Of a DNA stretch of 64,000 bases, positions 48,051 to 58,728 are shown piece by piece (the stretch's first letter is position 1; the number at the start of each line of letters is the position of its first letter). A model generated the notes under the pieces. That model had not been told where the DNA came from, did not search any database, and was given only the letters and a program-made list of their open reading frames with translations. The translations under genes were made by a program, and so were the position numbers. The DNA comes from Codonopsis lanceolata (taxonomy: Eukaryota > Streptophyta > Magnoliopsida > Asterales > Campanulaceae): assembly GCA_013146195.2 (NCBI GenBank), contig CM028381.1, positions 101,221,002 to 101,285,001 on the forward strand, read 5' to 3'.

Positions 48051-49216
48051 TGATGCGCGAACGTGATCCATGAGCATTTATGTAATGACAATGTGGAATT
48101 ATGTTCTTTTCGAATAGAATTCGGATAGATGACGCATTTGAAATGTTGGAGCGGGTTATTACATTAAGTCTTGAAGCTTGTATATACAAAGTGAAATTTG
48201 TACTACTCGTGCTTTGGTCCAATTTGACTACGATTTGAATTACTTGTGGTGTAAAATCAATAAGCTAAAAGCGGATATCAATCAAAATGTTGAATTGGTG
48301 GTTAATAGGCATATTCAAATTGCAATTAGTGATTAAAGCGTGTTGATTTTATATAAAGGAACCATTCTCCACAAATGTCGGAAATTCATCTTCCTCTTAT
48401 ACACTTGCAATTTCATCTTGAATTCTTCCTTTTGGCATTAATTTATGGCATTATTCGATTCTCCACCATACTTCAAGCCATCAAATTCGATCTTCCACGA
48501 GAACTTAGAACTCCCGGCACTTACAGGGAGTGGGATGAATAACGTCTTCAAGGAAGGCGTTTTCCACAACAAGTTTCCTTCCATTTCATTCCAAGTCATT
48601 CTTTCCAAGTCAAGAACTCGCCACTTCATCTTTCCAAAGTACAGGTTTTGTTTTCTTTTATGTTTTATTCGTAAGATTGTATAAGGTTCTATCATTACTC
48701 AATCTTCTCGCCAAAGTTGAAGACCTTCACCGACATCTTTGGTTCAGATAAAAAAAATGATAAACAAGAAAATTACAACTCACATACAATACTTCAAAGA
48801 TCTAACCAAGATTAACGGTTACACTATTGTATAGGTTCTAAAATTACAAAAGATAATATACAATTAAAAGTTAAGAACAAAATTAGTAACTCTAGTTACA
48901 AAGCGATATTACAACTATTACTATCACATAAAAAATTAAAAGACCGTTAAGATTAGTAACTCTAGACAAAGCGATATACTGATCATGACTAAAAATATGG
49001 CTTTTGAAAAGAAGTTTGGCGCTAGACACTTTTATTTATAGACATTTCGTAAGACACCATCAGCGTAAAATGTCTTCTTTGAAATTTGGATGAAATTCTA
49101 TGATTAGATGATGTCAGTGATATTTTTGAAATAAAATAATACCACTAGAATGACCATTTAAAAGAACTCGACCTTCTTAAACATGATTTCTTAGTCTTGT
49201 AATAATTAATCGCCTA
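48051..49216. other. AT-rich insert DNA next to the Helitron fragment
   Basis: A TATA-like TTTTATATAAAGGA (about 48348-48361) precedes a CT-rich stretch. An 80-codon open frame (48445-48684) beginning MALFDSPPYFKPSNS resembles nothing I can name. It could be a captured promoter fragment. GATTAGTAACTCTAG...ACAAAGCGATAT occurs twice (near 48882 and 48952). No other gene is seen. Confidence 0.3.
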
Positions 49217-49860
49217 TTAACATAATCCAAGGAAATGGTCAATGTTAAGCAACATTAATGAAGTTCCAACCTTCAAATTCAACTCATGATTTAGGATTCC
49301 AAAACAAGAAATTCTATTCAAAACTTTAGGAATATCTATATCGTTCAAAATATCAACGTTTCTATCAAAATGACACAAAAAATATGAGATAAAAAACAAT
49401 CCTCATTTTGAATTGTTCTTCAATACAATGTAATCATTTATTGAATTAACCACATCAAGAGTCGGGTTTAGAATAACTCTCTTTTCCAAAAATGATGAAT
49501 CATCGGGACTGCTTCCAAATGAAGGATATGTGCTTTGTACAATTGGAGCGATTGGATCGTTGAATTCCTTAAGTAGCAGTTGATTGAGAATATTAACATA
49601 AGTACAATTATCATTTGGTTCACCAATTTTACAATCGTCAATCTTCACAATCCAATTGACAAAAAGTTTCAATTATTCGGAACAATCGTTGGACTCATAC
49701 TTTGTATCTCATATTCGTTGTCAATCTCAATACAGATGAATCTCTCCACAAATACAATGAATTAATAGTGAGATGAACTGTGTCTTGTGTACTTCCTCTT
49801 GGAATCACATGCAATATCTGTCAAAAATCTCCACCAAACACAATTGTCTTACCTCCAAAT
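49217..49860 (-). pseudogene. Helitron Pif1-like helicase fragment
   Basis: The minus strand from 49860 gives PFGGKTIVFGGDF (helicase motif with the GGD F element), then HVIPRGSTQDTVH, NWIVKIDDCKIGEPNDN, IAPIVQSTYPSF, LEKRVILNPTLDVVNSIND, then FDRNVDILNDIDIPKVLN and NHELNLKVGTSLMLL-NIDH. This is the order of the C-terminal helicase half of plant RepHel proteins. The Walker A part and the Rep nuclease are missing. Stops and frameshifts occur. The termini (TC and CTRR hairpin) were not located. Confidence 0.75.
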
Positions 49861-52826
49861 GGAATATTAAAATATCATATATTTAAATAAATTGAATATA
49901 ATATGCAATTAAGAACTTTAATGTGAAAAAAAAACACTAAAATTAAAGCTAAAAATTCACATATATTTGAAAAATTATTATAAATTTTGGAATATTGCTT
50001 TATATATATATAAAATATTTATCATTGAAAACATATGATTATTACTTTTAATTCTATAAGGGGTGGTTTTAAAGCATGAAGTTGTATTTATCCTTGCATA
50101 CGACATAAATTGTACTTTGAATTGCTAATATTAAAACATCGAGATAATCTTTCTTGCTACCAAATAAAAGCATCACAAAAAATTACATTTAAATGTTGGA
50201 TTGGTAATTTTCAAATAACCTTGAAAAAGCACAAATGTTTATGCTATATATATATAAATAAATATTAAATAGTCACAAATGTTTATGCTATATATATATA
50301 AATAAATATTAAATAGTCATATCAATTTTGTTATATCTAACAAACTAAAAAAAGAATTTAATCGAACTAACTAAAACATAACCTTCAACACTAGGAATAT
50401 CATATTATGGTCTAGATTCTTAATAGCTTGAGAGAAGTCCTATAATAGATAGTTGATATTTCGCTAGGCCCCCTTTCCTTTTTCGGAATATGTAGCCACA
50501 TCATCCCCCAATAAACTCTAACATCGAATACCTTCAAACCATTTCACAGTTTGGTTTCTTTGATTTCCTTTTTATTTTTTTTAAATAAAATTTTGAGAGA
50601 AATTTGTATGATACAAATTTGAATTTCGATTATTATTAAAAAAATTAAAAGTTTAATTTAACCTAGTATGTAAAATACACGGATCTTATAGTTAATTAAT
50701 TATATCCAAGTACATATCAATATGCATCTTTACTTTAAAAAACAATTTATAAAAATAGAAACTTAGATCTATCATATCAGAGAAAAAATTTAAGCATATG
50801 ATTTTTTTTTCCAAATTGTTTTTCAAAATGGATAAAAAAATTATGATCCCAACCTTTTGTGTTGGACATTTGTTTTATAAATTTATTTTTGACAAAAATG
50901 GAAAAATAAACATCAGTTATGCGCTTTTTGACTTCGGATCTGATGAAAATAGAGAAAAACATTTTAGATCTGTATATTTTGGTAAATATTTGTAAAAGTA
51001 AAGTTCAAATTAACCTTGGCCTATTATCGATTAAGTTGAATAAATATATATCTTTTGTAAACTAACTTTAATAGGTTAAAGTTTTTTGTAAATATTAGAT
51101 CTAAGTTTTTAAACATGTAGGCTGAACAAATATACTAAAATTTTTATTTGTTAATTTATTTTATTTTTTTGAGCATATATTAGACCTAGATTTTTAAACA
51201 TGTATGCTAGACAAATAAATAAAGAGTTTTATTTTTTAGCGTCAGATTTGATTAAAATGGAGTAGAAAAAATCTAATTTGTCTTTTCTATTTACTAATTT
51301 ATATTATTTGTTCAATCTAACCTTAGCCTATGTTCGATCTATAAATTTTACATATAAAATTGTTCGAATTTTATAAGTATTCGACGATTAAGCACAAAAT
51401 ATTTGAATGGTAATAGGAGTAGTGCATATACTGATACTTTATACAATAATTATTTTTCTTGACTATTACCATTATTAGTGACAAGTAAATGTTAAGAGTA
51501 AATTTATTATAAATACTCAGTTACTAATTTGTCTTTTCTATTTACAAATTTATATGAAATTGAATAAATTATTTATGTATGTTTAATCTGTTGTATGTAG
51601 TAAATTATTTGAAATCTAGCTGTTATATAATTTATTGATATTATTGATATATAAACTTGTTATAAAATATAGAAAATATTTTTTTTATAATATTGAAAAT
51701 ACTTAAGCATCTCGAATAACAAATTGGTTCTAAAAATCTTTAAATTTTAGAACTATAAGAATCTAAAATTTATAAGAATGAAGAAGAATTAAACTTTTCA
51801 TAAAGCTACTCATATTACGCATAAATGAAGCTTTAAAACATCTAAACAAAATGATTTGTTTCAAAATATTTATTGCATTTAGTCTATACACTCCATACGG
51901 TTGCAAATAACTATGGTTGACAATCATTTTATATACTCATTTGAGAAACATTAATTTAATGCATGTGTTCTTTTACTAATTTGTCTTTGTATATTAACAA
52001 ATTTATCTGACATTCATCTTTTATATTTCTTATTACATCGATGAATAACTTTTAAATAAAGTTAGTTAAAATATTAAAGTTTTCATGAGGTAATGATAAT
52101 ATTCTATGTTGAACAATACATTATTTAGTAAGCCTGTTAATGTAATTAATTTTTTATTAAACGAAAAAAAAATATTATCATTATTTTGGACGTTTACCAA
52201 AAATATTTCTTTAGTAAACCATTAACTAATTCATTAGTGATGAGAAGCAACTATGTTACTTTGATTTATGATTTTAAACTGGTTTGAATAATATTGCATT
52301 GTAATTATCTGTCAAGACTATTATTAATAATGGTGGTAAATAATTTATATTGAATCGATTGTTTCATTATTTCTGGGAGTTTATATTGTCATGGTGAAGA
52401 TTTAGAAGCCAATATGTCAATTACAAATGTAAAAAAAAATTAAATTAAAAAAAAGAAATGTGAAATCGGATATAGAATAAATTATTCAATATTTGATATT
52501 GTATTTCTTACCATTTCGTAAATCATATTAAACTATATTAAATGTTATACAATTTGTTTACATTAAATGCACTATAAATATTTGTAAAGTCATTTGAATC
52601 TGAAGAGTTGTTTTCAACTTCATTAATTGATTTTCATTTCAATTTCTAAAAAAATATGACAAATATACAAATTATAAATGTTTCTAAATTTAGAAAGTGA
52701 CTTTTGGCGGGATATTTCCATTAATTGCTCATCTCTTTTATTTATGTATTGATTAAGCATATAATATGTCTATGGAAAGCCCTCATGGAGTACTAAAAGT
52801 ACAAACTATAAAACCACAGTTTCACA
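49861..52826. other. Long AT-rich stretch, no gene seen
   Basis: Low-complexity DNA within the insert cluster. The only clear structure is a 44-bp tandem duplication (next entry) and loosely repeated words such as TTAGACCTAGATTTTTAAAC near 51110 and 51180. Open frames here are short and Phe/Lys-rich as expected by chance. It may be the non-coding body of a Helitron, but no end was found. Confidence 0.4.
50231..50318. repeat. 44-bp perfect tandem duplication
   Basis: The unit begins ACAAATGTTTATGCTATATA and is present twice head to tail without visible change, so it arose recently by slippage or unequal exchange. Confidence 0.9.
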
Positions 52827-52835
52827 TAATATAAA

Positions 52836-54045
52836 GGCTTAAATCACAAATTGGTCACCCTAAAAGATCACTTACTATTTTTTTTTCTATTTCATCATTA
52901 TACTTGGCTTTATTTTCACGTTCATCACTCCATCCAATTTTTTGGATGGAAAACTATTTTAAAATATAAAAACCCAAAAATACCCCCACTTAATGCAATT
53001 GGATCCTCTTCCTTTAACCCAAAAACCCAACCCATATACCCAATGACAAGACCTCCACTCTTCCCCAATGTCCTTTCAAAATCCTCACCGATCACCACGA
53101 ATCTAGATCGCCGATTCGCAGACAAAGACTCCCAAGTTCGATCCGTTTCGATGATTCGAGCATAGCAAAATCCGACGATCTCTTCTTTGCGACCATCATT
53201 ATAGCTGTGTGAATGGCAACATGGACCGAATTGGAATGACCGTCGTGATTGGTTTATTTTTTCGCCTCCAATTGTTGACAACCGTGTCCGTTATAATTTA
53301 TGTGGGGCCTATGGGAGCTGCAACATTAACGTTCCTGTGGGTGCATGGAGGATTTGAACCAAGAAACGAGAACAATGGAGGGTAGCAGATTGGACTAGTG
53401 GGTGTACTCTGGATGGTAGCTTTGGATTGTGGAAGTGGCAAAGGGTTTCAAGTATTCGTGGTTGAAATTGCAACACGCGAATTCTTGGTTCAATTGGACC
53501 ATGACCCTTGATGAATGCGAGACGATGTGCAAGAGAAACTGCTTTGTACCTTATTCAAATTTGGATATCGCAAGGGGAAGTGGATGCTTGCTTTGGTTTC
53601 GGGAACCGATTGATATGAGATCAAAAATGGGCAAGATATTTACATCGAATGGCCGCCTCATAATTAGGTATGTATTAATGTTGTTTGTACTCGGAAAATC
53701 CAATAGGTTTATTTTACAATCAGTTGCTCTAATCTATGTTCAATTTCTGATTTACAGCGAAAGATAGAAGATCCAGAAGAAGGCGAAGAGCAAGGATCAT
53801 AGTCATCCCAATAATGACAACCGTAACCCCTTAACTATTAACATTTTAAACTAAAAACCCATAACATTAGTAAGGGTATTTTGGTCATTTCATACAGTTC
53901 CGTCCATCTAACTAACGGAAATAATCCTCAGTGACCTTATTGACTTGATTTGCCAAGTATAGTCACTAAATTGATAAAAAAAAATAGTAGAGTGATCATA
54001 TTGCAAAAAACTGGAAAGTAGGGTGACCAATTTGTGATTTAAGCC
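52836..54045. mobile_element. Pack-MULE, 1210 bp, 9-bp duplication
   Basis: The first and last 27 bases are exact inverted copies (52836-52862 and 54019-54045), starting GGCTTAAATCACAAATTGGT. TAATATAAA flanks both ends exactly (52827-52835 and 54046-54054). The interior carries sequence from a host receptor kinase (53300-53830) and no transposase. Perfect ends and duplication make this the youngest-looking DNA element here. Confidence 0.9.
53300..53830 (+). pseudogene. Captured S-domain (G-type lectin) receptor-like kinase fragment
   Basis: Plus-strand frames read CGAYGSCNINVPVGAWR (EGF/S-locus domain start, normally CG.YG.C), REQWRVADWTSGCTLDG (the W..GC motif), then after a frame change FNWTMTLDECETMCKRNCF with YSNLDI and GSGCLLWFREPIDM, the PAN domain of S-domain receptor kinases. 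At about 53666 AATTAG|GTATGT is a retained donor and TTTACAG near 53757 an acceptor. Genomic, not cDNA, sequence was therefore captured: the end of one exon, an intron and the next exon start. No kinase domain is present. It probably has no function, though small RNAs against the parent gene are possible. Confidence 0.8.
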
Positions 54046-54054
54046 TAATATAAA

Positions 54055-54538
54055 TAAGTCAAAAACACATGCAAAGTTTCAAAAAAATCGATTTTTAACA
54101 AAACTAGGGTTTGCGATATTTTGAAAAATACCCAACAGATTTCAACGAAAATTTAGTATGTTGTTCGCCTCGTCATAGGGAACTCATACATAAAAAATTT
54201 ACCAAAAACAAAATAGTTTTGAACATGAAATAATCAAACCCACTTGGTTCGTTATGAGTAAATTTTTTAAACAAACTCAAAAACAAAAGCATGCAATTCA
54301 TGACATAACGAAACGAGTAATCAAACATATAGGCTCTGATACCAATGAAGGTTATATACTATAAGTTCGTTAACTATGATGAATCATGAGTTACCCGTGC
54401 GAACTTGGACCTTAAACAAAGTGGAAGACTTTTGTCTTAAGCTACGATCTTTGTTTGTCACGAACGTTGATCCTGCAAGTCTCTTTTCGTCAGATTGATA
54501 TCACGTAGCATGAATATCAACCTTTGATTCACACTGCA
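54055..54538 (-). mobile_element. Outer copia leader start, primer site and 5' LTR piece
   Basis: TGGTATCAGAGCC on the minus strand (54332-54344) is the initiator-tRNA-Met primer site. One base beyond it, TGAAGGTTATATAC (from 54346) is the LTR end also seen at 24609. The two LTRs stay similar to about 54512 (GATATCACGTAGCA) and then diverge, where the gypsy LTR begins at 54539. AT-rich leader lies at 54055-54331. Confidence 0.7.
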
Positions 54539-55879
54539 TGTGAGACCCCGAATCCTTAAGTACTTGACTCGGTAGAACATTTACGTACTTGTTCTTGCTT
54601 GCGAGCTTTGAGAGATCCTAGGTCTTCATGTACTTTCTTGGAGGCATTTACATTCATAATAACCATGTTTACAAGTTTATATGTGGTCACGACGTTCTTA
54701 GTAGATGTCGCTGTTTGATTCCCCGATTCGTAATTTTAGTTATTGTGTTGTTGTACGAGTTCGTACCGTTGTGTTTATTGTCGTATTACTCGGTTAATAT
54801 TATTTTGACCCTAGCTTTGGCCCTGGATGACTAGGGGGACCATGGGGATTAACTTGGTATTATTTTGGTTTTGTCGTGTTAACGTTTACACACGCTCATG
54901 TTTAATTTTCAGGTGCGACTTGTGCATTTCTCGTAAGCCATGATAGGTCTGTAATAATTTGGCCATAGTTTTTTTTATAGACAACTCATAATTGAGATCC
55001 ATTTGATGCGTTAGAAACTAGACTTCGAGATCTTTCTAACCATATCTCTTGTGTAGTTTTTAAACTTGTATTTCAGTACTGACGCATTTTTAAAGTTGAC
55101 TGAATAACTTATTCTCGGTATTTCCAGAAATTTGAGTTTTGCCTTATTTATTGGATTTACTTGGAGACCCTTAATGAATTCCACCAAATCTGACCCTAAG
55201 ACCTTAATTATAGTGGATTAAGCCTAAGTGAAAATTTTAGCACTAAGTCCTCAATTAGAGACTTAATCTCACTTAAAAATTGATCTATAAGAGCTTGACA
55301 CTTATTTTCCACTCACTCTCTAACCTTTGTGCCTTGAAATATCTGCAATCTTCGACTCATTACACCTCCTACACTTAGATATTTTCAGTTCACCATTGTT
55401 GTAAAGCTTGTGAGGGAGATTCTTGGTGAGATTAGTGTGTGTTTCTTGATTTCCCAGAGATCCGACCATCCAATTTTGGATTCGAGACCACCCAATCGTA
55501 GCTATTGACAAGGAGACTACTAATCCTTGGTTTATATTATTTTTTTCCAGCTTTTAATGGGCTTAAAGTAAGCTACAAATTTCCAGAATTTTGTATGCTA
55601 GATTGTTTGTCTTCATTAAACTTGGTCTTGAGTTTAGTTTGAAATATGTTCAGGCTTTGATATGGAATCATTGTTGTTCATGAACTTGTTGGAAAACAAA
55701 CCATACAAATTCAGTCTCTGCTTTGGGCAAATTTTGGGAAAATTTCGGTACTAATCTACTAAAGGGAATTTTCTAAAAATGCAATATGTTATACCTGTAC
55801 ATGTCAGGTAACTCTCTGTAAAGTTTCATAAATTTTAGAGTTCAGGAAGTATATTTCGTTAGTCACAAATCGTGGTTGT

Positions 55880-56640
55880 TCCAGTAAGGTGTTACCAGAA
55901 AGTCAATATATTAACGCGATATTAAGGCGACCATGTTTCGATGAATACATGTCTGAATTGAGTGGTTTAAAATTCTAAGTTATAGTTCAGAGAATTTAGT
56001 TTTTGGAAATGTAATATTTATGATATTTGGATTTATGAGGAATATTTGGTGAATTTTCTATGATAGACACTCAGTGTGAGTCATAGCAGAGAATCAGATT
56101 TGTGTCATGAATTTGAGAGGACCATGACTTGATGAATACAAATCCAATTGGAGTATTTTAAAATGGTAAACTCTAGTTCAAAGAGCCTAGTTTCTGTAAA
56201 TGTAAAATATGTGTCATTTGTATCAACGGGGAATTTTTGGTGAATTTTGAATGATAGTCATGCATAATAAGTCATAATAGAAAACAAGATTTTTAACATG
56301 AACTTGAGGTGACTGTATCCTATAGGATACAAGTCTAAATGGAGTGCTTTAAAGTTCTAAATTATAGTTCCAAGAGTCTAGTTTCTGAATATATAAAATT
56401 CATGAAATTTAGAGTTGTGTGAAATTAATGGTCGAATTTATAAGTTGGTTGGGCAGAATAATCATAACAGAAAAACAGATTATTAGCTTGATCTTGATAT
56501 GATCATAGATTGATGAATACAAGTCCGAATGAAGTGATTTAAAAGGCTAAGTTATAGTTTAAAGAGCCTACTTTATGAATAAGTAAGATTTAGTACATTT
56601 AGTATTGAGAGGAATTTTTAATGCAATTAGCAAGATTGTT
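55880..56640. repeat. About four imperfect ~190-bp repeats within the LTR
   Basis: The anchor GAATACA.GTC.GAATT/GGAGTG...TTTAAA recurs at about 55943, 56133, 56325 and 56514, each followed by AAGTTATAGTT-AGAG-CTAGTTT. Spacing is 189-192 bp. Copies are diverged. Confidence 0.7.
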
Positions 56641-58021
56641 GCGCAGAGTGATTCGTAATATTTGAACTTGTTAAGGATAGTTTTGTTTAATTTATGGACT
56701 ACTATGAATTTTGGACAATATGATGAATTATCATTCTAGGATGCGTGTATTATTTATAATCTAAATGATTTAATGATCCTAGACTAACATAGTAGTCTTG
56801 AATAATATGTGATTTAGTATTTGTGAAGTTAAGAACTTAACTTGGATTTATGCTAGAAATAAACATCTATGTTTATTAGATATTATGACTTATGAAAGCA
56901 TAATTGTGATACTTGTTAAGGATTGATTCTCCATACTTGATGAATATGACTTATAAAGTATATAATGTTTCTTGCCTTCATGCATGCTCTACTATTGGGT
57001 TGTTAACTTGCAATGAAATTTGGGTTCCACTAATAGGTGGGATTATGAACTTGAATTGAACTAGGGCTTGATTTGATATTAATCAACTTAGGCTTCCATT
57101 TTCTACTTGACTTATTAATACGTGGACTAGGGTTCCTAAATGGAACGAGGACCTAGCTATGCCTTAAACAAGAATATAGAAGAGCTAGAAATGCATATAG
57201 CATTTATACCCTATTTGGTTGGAATTGTAGTAATGACTCAACGAGTCGAGCTTAAGGAACAGTTGAACCTTACGAAGATCGTGGTGAGATCCTACAACTT
57301 GTAGAATCCATCTGACTAGATTACGAGCTTTTGGAACTTGGATCGAATTGAGTGGACAACTTGACATTTGTAGTTTTCAGACTTAATTAAGCTCCAAATG
57401 TGATTTAAACGATTATAGCAATTATCTGTGTAATCGTGAATATGTAGTAGAGTAATTCACCTACTTGACATTGGACGATTTGTTGGTTCCTTATTTGATT
57501 TCATGGCAAGTAGACATCTACTTATGCATTGCATATAAGTCCAGCTGACATTATTTGAGTTTATACGTTGATGGTAGGATGATGCATCGTCTTCACGAAT
57601 TATGAGATCCGTGATTTCTATGTATCGTCGTACCGAAGACAGTTCACACACCCTCCACTATTGGCCTTAGTGGGGAAGTTAGCCCATTGTCGTAACCAAT
57701 AGAGTGCATGGATTATGTTAATTTTATTGAGAAAGGGATGCCCTTGAGGTGTAGCCGCTCGGTACATCAATGTATCAATCACGTACATCATAGTCACGAA
57801 ACAATTTAATGATTGTGATTGCTGGAGCGACTCAACAACATTAATTCAGTACCTTCCCTATCCTTTATGTGGCTTACTATGAGCACTTATGTGACAACAA
57901 AGTTTTAAATGAACATGAGATCTTATTGACCATGTTTGTATTGATTAGTGTTATTGATAGACTTGATGTGTATGTATAAATATGCACACTTATACATGAT
58001 GATTCTGTGAACATCTCGATT

Positions 58022-58025
<4 letters not shown>

Positions 58026-58056
<31 letters not shown>
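58026..58056. repeat. (AT)n microsatellite
   Basis: About fifteen uninterrupted AT units; non-coding. Confidence 0.9.
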
Positions 58057-58058
<2 letters not shown>

Positions 58059-58728
58059 TTGCATATGATGTTTTTATGGGAACTACCTTTTAATTCATTT
58101 GATTTGTGTTTGAACAGGGAATTACACCATGGTTCATTTGGAGGGTTTAGTAAGTAAAAAAAAAGGTTATTTATGGAGTATCTAAACGATACGACGCCTT
58201 TTCACGGGTTTTCTGTCATTTTTAAAATGACACCACGATTATTTTTATATTACATAATTATATGTTATATATCTCTTGTAGTAGTGTCTAGGTCATTATG
58301 ACTCATTTTGTACTTTGTTTTCTAGTTGCAGTAATTTGGTAGCCGCGTTGAGGCTGAGTAGACCGTGACTATAGCAATGTGCAGCTGATCGATAGATCGA
58401 GATTAGATCGTGTGGTTCGTGTTTGTAGCAGCCGACTTCCCCGAATAGCAGCTTGTGGAGTTATGTTTCTTTTTAGTATCATCATCTCTATATTGTACTT
58501 TACTATTCTTGTGAGATCGATTTTGTAAAGTTATTTAGACTTTACGGTCGGGTAGATACTTGGGTATTTGTATTGTTTCTTCTTAGGTCGACGGGTTGTG
58601 TCGTGTCGTTATTCGTGGTTTTAGTATTTATTTCTGTTATCTCCTGGGCCCGCAGTAGCTTTGGGGCTTTTTTTTATTCTAGTTGTTACTATTGTTGGTC
58701 AACCCCGGTATGCTTTATCCGTGGGTAA

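Larger units (their letters stand above)
24609..54538 (-). mobile_element. Outer Ty1/copia element, split by many later insertions
   Basis: Copia pieces in one consistent minus-strand order span this interval. They are a 5' LTR piece and initiator-tRNA-Met primer site (54346-54516 and 54332-54344), leader, gag (47065-46179), protease/integrase (44925-43365), RT/RNase H (42396-40155), RNase H tail (37804-37713) and 3' LTR (37473-37263 plus 25646-24609). Where reading frame or target duplication can be checked, the pieces rejoin exactly across the inserts. TGAAGGTTATATACTATAAG marks the LTR end at both 24609 and 54346. The true LTR start is lost on the right. Confidence 0.7.
54539..58640 (+). 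mobile_element. Long gypsy-type LTR or LTR-derived repeat
   Basis: It starts TGTGAGACCCCGAATCC, like the TGTGACRCCCCG start of chromovirus (Tekay/Del) LTRs, which may exceed 3 kb. There is no coding frame over 4 kb. The body has ~190-bp imperfect repeats (55880-56640), a feature of these LTRs. A GC-richer part with TAGGTCGACGGGTTGTGTCG (58593-58612) may lie near its end. No second LTR or primer site was found, so the right end is approximate. Confidence 0.4.

Noticed and set aside
48445..48684. Replication protein A-like gene (starts MALFDS)
   Set aside because: Only the first six residues resemble Helitron-linked RPA proteins; the rest does not.
52925..53281. 118-codon minus-strand frame in the Pack-MULE as a second captured gene
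   Set aside because: It overlaps the plus-strand captured region edge, shows no family motif and starts within the inverted-repeat flank; not supported.
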